From Singulisphaera sp. GP187 (GTDB taxonomy: Bacteria; Planctomycetota; Planctomycetia; Gemmatales; Gemmataceae): a stretch of 32,454 nt of DNA. The notes under the pieces were generated by a model. That model saw only the letters and a list, made by a program, of their open reading frames with translations, was not told where the DNA came from and ran no database searches. Each line of letters opens with the position of its first letter. Position 1 is the first letter of the stretch. Shown piece after piece: positions 16,003 through 21,876 of this stretch. The stretch spans positions 1-32,454 of the forward strand of contig CAMBMH010000028.1 in NCBI GenBank assembly GCA_945868575.1, given 5' to 3'. The position numbers and the translations under genes were made by a program.

Positions 16003-16323
16003 TCAGGAGACCTGGGTCTCATCGGGGATGATGATCGTGTCGCCCACACGCACTTCATCCACCAGTCCAATTACCGCGGCATCGATGGGAAGCTTGTCGG
16101 TTTCGGGCATGAGCCTGGCGCTGGAGCCCTGAACCATGAGGATAACCTGACCCTGGCCTGCGCCAAGGGGATCCACCGCGATCAGGCTGCGGCCGGTGCC
16201 GATCAGCCTGTCCCGCGATTGGGGATCGACCCGAAGCGGTTCCACAAGCAGGAGCTTGTGCCCCGTCATGGCCGCCGCCTTTTGCGTCGAAACAACCACG
16301 CCGGTCACTCGGGCCAGGAACAT
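16003..16323 (-). CDS. BMC-P shell pentamer protein (EutN/CcmL family), first copy
   Basis: A 106-residue vertex protein with FLARVTGVVVSTQKAAA, then HKLLLVEPLRVD, LIAVDPLGAGQGQVILMVQGSSAR and VIGLVDEV, all standard for the family. It ends with an additional ~12-residue segment (VGDTIIIPDETQVS). The start at 16323 is preferred over 16359 because it sits a few nt after GGGGGAGTGGAGAG and aligns with family starts. It lies between the selenoprotein gene (59 bp upstream) and pduP (39 bp downstream). Confidence 0.95.
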   Translation of the reverse strand: MFLARVTGVVVSTQKAAAMTGHKLLLVEPLRVDPQSRDRLIGTGRSLIAVDPLGAGQGQVILMVQGSSARLMPETDKLPIDAAVIGLVDEVRVGDTIIIPDETQVS

Positions 16324-16367
16324 CTCTCCACTCCCCCGGGGAATACCCCGCTTGTTCAACCGTTTAA

Positions 16368-16384
16368 AACACCGCGAGGGTGTT
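16368..16384 (-). other. Small hairpin overlapping the selenoprotein gene stop codon
   Basis: AACACC (16368-16373) pairs with GGTGTT (16379-16384) around a 5-nt loop. On the minus strand it begins within the TAA stop of the selenoprotein gene and is followed by TTAAAC. It is short; it could act as a weak attenuator or an mRNA-stabilising end, or mean nothing. Confidence 0.3.
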
Positions 16385-16613
16385 ACTTTTTGGCAGCAAT
16401 CATGGCAAGGATTTCATCGTTGCCGGGGAATCGGCCGGTATCAAATTTCCGGTATACCTTTTCCCCATCGATCGCCACATCAAACACACCGCCTGATCCC
16501 ATGTGCACATTGGTTTCAACCGTGTCGCCATGGGTCTTCCGGATTGCTGCCACCAAACTGGTGGCAAATTGCCGGTAGCCTCAGGATGTGCAGTAGGTGA
16601 TGTCCACCTTCAT
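16383..16613 (-). CDS. SelW/Rdx-family selenoprotein (Sec at codon 11, TGA readthrough)
   Basis: A 76-residue protein with one in-frame TGA at codon 11 (16583-16581). The start reads MKVDITYCTS, then U, then GYRQFATSLV; this matches the YCxxU-GY motif of selenoprotein W and the Rdx thioredoxin-like family. The rest (VETNVHMGSGGVFDVAIDG and KVYRKFDTGRFPGNDEILAMI) fits that family's short alpha/beta fold and its length. The ATG at 16613 has AAAGGAG exactly 7 nt upstream (16621-16627). A hairpin fitting a bacterial SECIS follows the TGA. TGA is an ordinary stop in neighbouring genes, including four-base overlaps. The gene lies 51 bp after ackA and 59 bp before a BMC-P gene. The substrate is unknown; redox control of compartment enzymes is an inference. 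The alternative is a recent nonsense mutation of a CxxC protein, which I judge much less likely. Confidence 0.88.
16548..16566 (-). promoter_or_regulatory. Candidate bacterial SECIS element
   Basis: On the minus strand TGCCACCA and TGGTGGCA form a perfect 8-bp stem around the tri-loop GTT. The loop G is the 23rd base after the TGA. Known bacterial SECIS elements lie inside the reading frame just after the TGA, with a conserved G in the apical loop about 16-37 nt downstream and a stable stem beneath it. All three points are met. SelB bound to Sec-tRNA would recognise this loop. Confidence 0.8.
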
Positions 16614-16664
16614 AATCGGTCTCCTTTATCCTAAACTCCGGATGGTTTCCAACACCCGGATTCG

Positions 16665-17876
16665 TTATTGGGCCAGCAACAGGTCCCTCGACTGCCGGGC
16701 CACCATGAGCTCTTCGTTGGTCGGCATGGTCCAAAGCTGGACTTTGCTACCTTTTTCGTGAAAGGATGCCTCGCCTTTGGCGGTCTGGTTGGCCTTGGGA
16801 TCGATCTCGATACCCAAAAAACCAAGATTGGCGCACACGGCTTCGCGCATGAGGGTCGAGTTTTCACCGATGCCCCCCGTGAAGACGATTGCGTCCGCCC
16901 CACCAAGTGCAACCATATAGGATCCCAAATAGTGGCGAACTGCCTCGATGAAGACATCCAAGGCAAGCTTGGACCTGGGCTCGCCACGGGCGGCGGCGGC
17001 CTCGATATCGCGAAGGTCGTTGTGACCCGAAATCCCTTCAAGCCCGGAGCGGTTGGCCAGATCGGAAAGGACTTCCTCAAGGCTCTTGCCGGTGCCGCGC
17101 ATGATCACAGGAAGCGCGAAGGGATCAAAGTCGCCCACGCGATTGTTGTGCGGAAGTCCGGTTTGGGGACTCATTCCAAGGCTGTTGGCGACGGATTTGC
17201 CCGCATCAATCGCGCAAAGTGAACTCGACCCACCAAGGTGGCAGGAAATCACTTTGAGGTCGTTTTTTCCGAGGACCTCGGCGGTGCGTTGACCAATGTA
17301 TCGGTGGGATGCCCCGTGAAAACCCCAGCGCTTGACGCCATAGGATTCCGTCCAGGCCAGTGGAATCGCATAGATTTTTCGGCTTTCGGGAATGGTCTGG
17401 TGAAAGCCAGTCTCGAACGCGGCCACCAGGGGAATCTGGGGAAGTTCGCGGCTGAGAAGCCTCATTGCCGCGACATAGGGAGGGTTGTGCGCGGGAGCCA
17501 CATCATTGAAGTCTTCCATCGCGCGAAGGACGCGGTCGTCCACAACCCGCACACCACTGACCCCACGGGCATGTACAGCCTTGAAGCCGATAGCGCCAAG
17601 TTCCGACGCGTCCTTCAGGCAACCCCTGGCAGGATCGGAAAGTTGGGACAGGCAAAGTCGGACGGCGGCGGCGTGATCGCGCGCCTCGATAACAAGGTCT
17701 TCCCGTTTGCCATTCGCTTCTACGAAAGCTTTGGAACTTTCGGAACCAATGCGTTCGACGCCACCCTTAGCGATCATTTTTTCGCCTAGGGAGGTGGTAG
17801 CACCAACAGCATCCGGAAGCTCATAGAGCTTGTATTTGAAGCTGGTGCTTCCGAGATTGGCAACAAGGATTTTCAT
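16665..17876 (-). CDS. ackA: Acetate kinase-family enzyme, likely lactate-forming
   Basis: A 403-residue acetate/propionate kinase making ATP from an acyl phosphate, here expected to be lactoyl-phosphate produced by PduL. Family blocks are ANLGSTSFKYKLYELP (6-21), RWGFHGASHRYIG with His187, NNRVGDFDP with Arg246, FTGGIGENS and PTNEEL. Three positions that are nearly invariant in classical AckA differ: the HRxVHGG arginine is Lys99 (FKAVHAR), the FDTAFHQ aspartate is Glu155 (FETGFHQ), and the HLGNG asparagine is Gly (HLGGSSS). This hints at a changed acyl substrate. No targeting peptide is visible, consistent with a cytosolic final step. The ATG at 17876 lacks a clear ribosome site and follows a stable hairpin. 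Confidence 0.93.
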   Translation of the reverse strand: MKILVANLGSTSFKYKLYELPDAVGATTSLGEKMIAKGGVERIGSESSKAFVEANGKREDLVIEARDHAAAVRLCLSQLSDPARGCLKDASELGAIGFKAVHARGVSGVRVVDDRVLRAMEDFNDVAPAHNPPYVAAMRLLSRELPQIPLVAAFETGFHQTIPESRKIYAIPLAWTESYGVKRWGFHGASHRYIGQRTAEVLGKNDLKVISCHLGGSSSLCAIDAGKSVANSLGMSPQTGLPHNNRVGDFDPFALPVIMRGTGKSLEEVLSDLANRSGLEGISGHNDLRDIEAAAARGEPRSKLALDVFIEAVRHYLGSYMVALGGADAIVFTGGIGENSTLMREAVCANLGFLGIEIDPKANQTAKGEASFHEKGSKVQLWTMPTNEELMVARQSRDLLLAQ

Positions 17877-17915
17877 GGCTTGTTCGTTGGGTGGAGGGAA
17901 AATCGTTCGGCTGCT

Positions 17916-17949
17916 GCGGACGACCCGAACCTCGGGTCGCCCGATCCGC
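17916..17949 (-). promoter_or_regulatory. Stable hairpin between shell and kinase genes
   Basis: A perfect 8-bp GC-rich stem (CGACCCGA at 17921-17928, TCGGGTCG at 17932-17939) with a 3-nt loop, extended by GCGGA (17916-17920) pairing with TCCGC (17945-17949) across a 5-nt bulge. It sits in the 81-bp gap after the second BMC-H gene. No T-run follows on the minus strand, so it looks like an mRNA processing or 3'-end-stabilising structure that could keep shell mRNA more abundant than the downstream enzyme mRNA. Confidence 0.5.
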
Positions 17950-17957
17950 CACCTTGG

Positions 17958-18239
17958 TTAGTTGCCCAGGAATACCGCCAAAACGGCGGGATCGGGACGG
18001 GGAATCACATGGGCGCTGACAAGCTCCCCGTGTTCCGAGGCGGCTTTGCCGCCTGCGTCTACCGCAGCGCGAACGCTGCCTACATCGCCACGAACAAAAG
18101 TCGCGACGAAAGCATTGCCAATCTGAACCTGTCCGGCGTAGCTGACATTCGCTGCCTTGCACATGGCGTCCGTTGCGGCAATAGCCGAAATCAGACCTTT
18201 AACTTCCACGATACCCAAGGCTTCGGGCCTGGTTGCCAT
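17958..18239 (-). CDS. BMC-H shell hexamer protein, QIGNA pore type
   Basis: A 93-residue single-BMC-domain protein that builds the flat facets of the shell as hexamers. It opens with EALGIVEVKGLISAIAATDAMCKAANV and continues with GDVGSVRAAVDAGGKAA and VSAHVIPRPDP, all typical. The pore loop reads VQIGNAFV where many BMC-H proteins have KIGSG, so its pore is likely uncharged and different from its neighbour's. The ATG at 18239 is preferred over 18245 because AGGAG then has the usual 7-8 nt spacing. It starts 39 bp after the other BMC-H gene. Confidence 0.97.
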   Translation of the reverse strand: MATRPEALGIVEVKGLISAIAATDAMCKAANVSYAGQVQIGNAFVATFVRGDVGSVRAAVDAGGKAASEHGELVSAHVIPRPDPAVLAVFLGN

Positions 18240-18278
18240 GATCATTTCTCCTGGTTTGAGGGTGTTTTGGGTTAGGGT

Positions 18279-18569
18279 TTAGACCACAGGGGCCTTGGGG
18301 AGAATTGCTTGAAGGTCGCCGTGGGGGCGAGGAATCACCTGGATTCCTACAACCTCACCGACCCGAGCTGCGGCGGCGGAGCCGGCATCCACAGCAGCCT
18401 TGACCGCGGCAACATCGCCCACCACCATGGCGGTGACAAGTCCGCTGCCGATTTTTTGCCATCCAAGAAGCTGCACATTGGCAGCCTTGAGCATCGCGTC
18501 ACTGGCTTCGACCAGCGCGGTTAGTCCCCGGGTTTCAATCATTCCCAGGGCTTCCAAAGATCCCGCCAT
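18279..18569 (-). CDS. BMC-H shell hexamer protein, KIGSG pore type
   Basis: A 96-residue BMC-domain protein: [29 protein letters not shown], the pore segment [16 protein letters not shown], then [15 protein letters not shown] and [11 protein letters not shown]. The KIGSG pore is the canonical PduA-like one. A C-terminal extension ([10 protein letters not shown]) follows. The start at 18569 is chosen over the in-frame start at 18602 because AAAGGGGG lies just upstream and because it matches the family start. The 116-bp gap to pduL holds small inverted repeats (GGCCC/GGGCC at 18595-18608 and the palindrome CCGCAATTGCGG at 18673-18684). Confidence 0.97.
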   Translation of the reverse strand: MAGSLEALGMIETRGLTALVEASDAMLKAANVQLLGWQKIGSGLVTAMVVGDVAAVKAAVDAGSAAAARVGEVVGIQVIPRPHGDLQAILPKAPVV

Positions 18570-18685
18570 AGCGAACCCCCTTTCACAGGTGTTTGGCCCC
18601 AATGGGCCGTCTCAATCAAAGGTCACAAATCAAAAAACCATCGCCTCCCACCCCGACACAAAGCCCCGCAGACCGCAATTGCGGA

Positions 18686-19381
18686 CTAGCGGAAAAGCTC
18701 CATGTGGGTTGCCTTGGCGAGATTGCAGGCATTTCCCTCGTCGGTATCAATGTGAGCCTCCAATTTGGCCCCCTTTGATACACGGACCAAAAGGTTCTCT
18801 AGCACCGCTGCGCAATCACTCTTGACGCGCAGGTGCATCCTGTCCCCATCCTGGACCCCAAAGTGCGCAGCCTCGTCGGCGGCCATGTGAACATGGCGTT
18901 CGTGGCGGATCACACCTTTTTCCATGTGGATCATCCCCTTGGGCCCAATAAGGTAGCACCCGGGGGAATCGCGGTGGTCGCCACTTTTGCGAACCGGAGG
19001 GTCAATTCCAAGGAGGATGGCATCGGTAAATGCCAACTCGACCTGGCTATGATCCCGGCAAGGGCCGAGAATTCTCAGATTGGAAATGATCCGCTGGCGG
19101 GGACCGACAATGGTGAGCGTTTCTTCAGCGGCGAAAAAGCCATCCTGATATAGCATCTTATAAGGGGTAAGCTTGTGACCCTTTCCAAATAGACGCTCCA
19201 GATCCTCCTGGGTCACATGGGCATGTCTTGCGGAGACATTGACCATCAACTTTGGGGCGGCCGATTTGGTGGCAACAGGAGGATGCCCTGCGGGGTTCAT
19301 CCCACGCAAAAGGCTCTCGCGGACCATCTTTTCCACCAAAGCGCGGTCCAGGTTTCGTCGGTTAGCCGTCATGGTGCTCAT
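18686..19381 (-). CDS. pduL: Phosphate acyltransferase PduL
   Basis: A 231-residue phosphotransacylase of the PduL type, converting acyl-CoA and phosphate to acyl phosphate and free CoA, which lets CoA be recycled within the shell. Two PduL domains are visible with their metal-binding histidines: NVSARHAHVTQEDL (His53/His55), RHVHMAADEAAHFGVQDGD (His163/His165) and HIDTDEGNACN (His210). Residues ~10-28 (NLDRALVEKMVRESLLRGM) form an amphipathic N-terminal helix, joined by a Pro/Ala linker, matching known PduL encapsulation peptides. The ATG at 19381 overlaps the DeoR stop as ATGA, with GGAGG 9 nt upstream. Confidence 0.96.
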   Translation of the reverse strand: MSTMTANRRNLDRALVEKMVRESLLRGMNPAGHPPVATKSAAPKLMVNVSARHAHVTQEDLERLFGKGHKLTPYKMLYQDGFFAAEETLTIVGPRQRIISNLRILGPCRDHSQVELAFTDAILLGIDPPVRKSGDHRDSPGCYLIGPKGMIHMEKGVIRHERHVHMAADEAAHFGVQDGDRMHLRVKSDCAAVLENLLVRVSKGAKLEAHIDTDEGNACNLAKATHMELFR

Positions 19382-20217
19382 GCTCCAAATCCTCCGGGTT
19401 CCCCGGCCACAATCAGCCGGACACCCGCCTCTGTGATCGTTTTGCGGGCGTCACTCTGGATTGCGGGGTCCACCACAAGGGTATCCACCTCACGCAAGTC
19501 ACAAAGCCACGCCAACCCTTGCCGACCGATCTTGGTGTGGTCCGCCACCACCAATACCTCATCGGCACGCCGCATCATCGCCCTTTCGGTTTCCACCAAA
19601 AGAAGATTGCCATTGAACAAACCTTTGTCCGTAATTCCCGCCACACCCATTACCATCAGCCTTACATGCAGATCTTCGAGCATGCGAATGGTCAGAGGCC
19701 CCAAGGCAACGCCGGTTTTTGGGTACACATATCCACCCAGTAGGACCAGGTCGGTGTCCCGACACCCGGAATAGAGCTGGGCGATGGGAATACTATTGGT
19801 GACAACCTGAACCGAACGGCCGACCAAAAGCCTTGCCAGTTCGAGGGTTGTGGTTCCTCCATCGAGGAGGACAGTATCCCCGTCATGAATGAGATCGGCG
19901 ACGGCTCTGGCGATTAATTTCTTTTCTTCCAGCTGGCGGCTAAATCGCTCTTCCAAGGTGGGAAGTGGAATTGCATCAGCAACAAATACCGCCCCCCCAT
20001 GGGTCCGACGCACCAGGCCCCTATTGTGCCAGTGGTCCAAATCACGCCGAAGTGTGGATTCCGAAGCACCCAATTCACGGGAAAGGTCGCCAAGAGAGAC
20101 AAATCCCTTGGAACTGATCAAATCCAACACCCGTTGACGGCGCTCTTCAACTAGCACGCGGAAGTCTCCGGAAGGGGGAGAAACAGATCTTGGGGTCAAT
20201 CCTGCAGAAATCACCAA
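19378..20217 (-). CDS. DeoR-family transcriptional regulator of the microcompartment operon
   Basis: A 279-residue repressor-type regulator. Residues ~24-80 form the winged helix-turn-helix (RRQRVLDLISSKGFVSLGDLSRELGASESTLRRDLDHWHNRGLVRRTHGG). Residues ~95-260 form the DeoRC sugar-phosphate sensor (DGDTVLLDGGTTTLELARLL, VVTNSIPIAQ, LLGGYVYPKTGVALGP, VADHTKIGR). DeoR proteins usually release DNA on binding a phosphorylated sugar, here plausibly fuculose- or rhamnulose-phosphate or DHAP. The frame opens at TTG (20217) or GTG (20214), both placed after AAGGAG; no nearby ATG fits. As first gene, overlapping pduL by four bases, it likely controls the whole operon and itself. Confidence 0.94.
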   Translation of the reverse strand: MVISAGLTPRSVSPPSGDFRVLVEERRQRVLDLISSKGFVSLGDLSRELGASESTLRRDLDHWHNRGLVRRTHGGAVFVADAIPLPTLEERFSRQLEEKKLIARAVADLIHDGDTVLLDGGTTTLELARLLVGRSVQVVTNSIPIAQLYSGCRDTDLVLLGGYVYPKTGVALGPLTIRMLEDLHVRLMVMGVAGITDKGLFNGNLLLVETERAMMRRADEVLVVADHTKIGRQGLAWLCDLREVDTLVVDPAIQSDARKTITEAGVRLIVAGEPGGFGA

Positions 20218-20281
20218 AAGCCTTCTCCTTCCATCAGTATACTACCGAAATCTCCCTGAGGTCGGCCATCTCTTTTCGATT

Positions 20282-20315
20282 TTTCTGGAAGATTTTGAAA
20301 GATTTCCTTCAGAAA
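20282..20315. promoter_or_regulatory. Imperfect palindrome upstream of the DeoR gene, possible operator
   Basis: TTTCTG at 20282-20287 is mirrored by CAGAAA at 20310-20315, with an inner GAAG/CTTC-like pairing and a repeated GATTT (20291 and 20301). It lies 65-98 bp upstream of the operon start, in the 205-bp gap shared with the divergent EF-hand gene. Placement suits a DeoR operator, but the match is imperfect and no consensus is known to me. Confidence 0.35.
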
Positions 20316-20422
20316 TCCACCAACTGAGCCGACGAACCCTGATCCAACCACCTAATTCTTTAAAATCTCATCGCCTATTCATGGATTTGATGGCATTAAT
20401 TATGGAGGGAGGGTGTATATTC

Positions 20423-21688
20423 ATGCGTCGTTTAGCTTTTGCTGTTTTTGCGGGTTCACTTGTTGCCTGCTCCGTCGTGAACACAGCTTCCGCTCAATTT
20501 CGAATGGAATTCCAGGCCTCGCCTCAAGGAGGACCTCCTGGAGGCTTTGGGGGGCCCCCTGGCGGTTTTGGTGGTGGACAGGGAGGCTTTAGCGGCCGAG
20601 GCGATCGTGGTGGGCCTGGCGGCGGAGGCAACTTTGGCCGTGGCGGCTTTGACATGGGAATGATGTTTGATCGCATTTCAAACGGCAAACCAACCATTGA
20701 TGTAAGCACCTATTCGAGCCCTTTCGATCCACAAGCCGGCCAAAAACTCAAAGATTTTATGGCAAAAAAGGGGATCTCCGGGTCTCAAATCAACCGTGCG
20801 CAATTCACCGAGTATATGAACGAACAGATGGCGGCCCGGATGGCATCACGAGGCGGCGCACCTGGTGGTTTTGGTGGTCCTGGAGCTCCTGGTGGCCCCG
20901 GCGGGCCTCCGGTAATGATGGGTTTTGGCCCAGGTCGTGGAGGCGAGGGAATGGTTCCGGCCGCTCCACAGATTAATCCTGAAGAGTTGGCCCGCGAACG
21001 GTTCAAGCAATTTGACAAAAATGCTGACGGCATCCTCCAACCCGAGGAGCAACCCGACTTTATCAAAGGGGAACTCGCAAAGTTTGATGCAAACAAGAAC
21101 GGAAGCGTCGAATTCGAAGAGTACAAAGAATTCTTCAAAACCCAGGTCGCCACGATGGAAGCCCAAGGGGCACTTCCCGGCGGAGGTGGGCCTGGAACCA
21201 TTGAGGATGAGCTGGAAAAGCGTCCAACAATGTTCCGTGCGGGCAAACTTCCAAAGGACCTCCCTTCCTGGTTCGAAAAACTCGACAAGGACAAGGATGG
21301 GCAAGTCGGGCTTTACGAATGGAAGGCCGATTCCCGGACTTTTGAAGAATTCCGCCAACTGGATTTTAATGGCGACGGTTTTATCACCATTGATGAATGT
21401 CTTCGAAACAACCGCATTCTTGCGAAAAAAGCAGGGGTTCCTGTGGGCATAAGCCCCGTTTCCATCACCACTCCCCCCCCTGCTGGAATGGAGAAAAAAG
21501 ATGGGGCCAATCCATGGGCAAACTTTTTCAAGGGTCGGGGAGACAAGGGTGCCGGAAGTGTAGCCGGAGCCGGAACGGGAGACAAACCGGAAAAGCCTGG
21601 GCGAGGGACAGGCGAACGGCCGGATCGTGGTAACCGTGGTGGAGCGGATCGTTCCGACCGGGGCAACAAAAACCGCGGCGGTATCTAG
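20423..21688 (+). CDS. Secreted glycine-rich EF-hand calcium-binding protein
   Basis: A 421-residue exported protein. The N-terminus is a signal peptide (MRRLAFAVFAGSLVACSVV, then TASA before Gln25); an LVAC lipobox-like stretch is also present. Gly/Pro/Arg-rich low-complexity segments surround two EF-hand pairs. The calcium loops begin at about residues 198 (DKNADGILQPEE), 222 (DANKNGSVEFEE), 288 (DKDKDGQVGLYEW) and 314 (DFNGDGFITIDE), and all keep acidic ligands at positions 1, 3, 5 and 12 or close substitutes. The C-terminal ~70 residues are Gly/Arg/Lys/Asp-rich and disordered. The ATG at 20423 has GGAGGGAGGG upstream, so the earlier start at 20381 is not used. A function in the cell surface is plausible; none is known. 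Confidence 0.88.
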   Translation: MRRLAFAVFAGSLVACSVVNTASAQFRMEFQASPQGGPPGGFGGPPGGFGGGQGGFSGRGDRGGPGGGGNFGRGGFDMGMMFDRISNGKPTIDVSTYSSPFDPQAGQKLKDFMAKKGISGSQINRAQFTEYMNEQMAARMASRGGAPGGFGGPGAPGGPGGPPVMMGFGPGRGGEGMVPAAPQINPEELARERFKQFDKNADGILQPEEQPDFIKGELAKFDANKNGSVEFEEYKEFFKTQVATMEAQGALPGGGGPGTIEDELEKRPTMFRAGKLPKDLPSWFEKLDKDKDGQVGLYEWKADSRTFEEFRQLDFNGDGFITIDECLRNNRILAKKAGVPVGISPVSITTPPPAGMEKKDGANPWANFFKGRGDKGAGSVAGAGTGDKPEKPGRGTGERPDRGNRGGADRSDRGNKNRGGI

Positions 21689-21718
21689 GCCCACCTCTTA
21701 CTCACAACGATTTTTGAT

Positions 21719-21750
21719 CCCCGCAGTTGCACTTCAGCTGCGGGGTTTTT
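21719..21750 (+). terminator. Rho-independent terminator of the EF-hand gene
   Basis: An 11-bp stem with one G-U wobble (CCCCGCAGTTG with CAGCTGCGGGG, loop CACTT) ends in five T at 21746-21750. It lies 30 bp after the EF-hand stop codon. This is a strong canonical terminator and separates the gene from the kinase gene at 21877. Confidence 0.93.
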
Positions 21751-21876
21751 CGTTGGGTTACGCTCGTTTCACCCCGTTCTTTTTTGCTTAATATGCCCCC
21801 CCTCCCCCCAATCCCAACCCCTATCGTGTAAAATAACCGATATTGAATTTTTTCATTCTCAGCGGAATCGACTTCC

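Noticed and set aside
16383..16580. The SelW-like gene as a pseudogene broken by a nonsense mutation
   Set aside because: A correctly spaced hairpin, the YCxxU motif at the exact redox position, a strong ribosome site and an otherwise intact frame are better explained by selenocysteine. Genome-level evidence of the Sec machinery is still needed.
20236..20241. A TATACT -10-like box (minus strand) upstream of the DeoR gene
   Set aside because: No -35 partner at proper spacing, and the start of transcription would fall inside the ribosome site.
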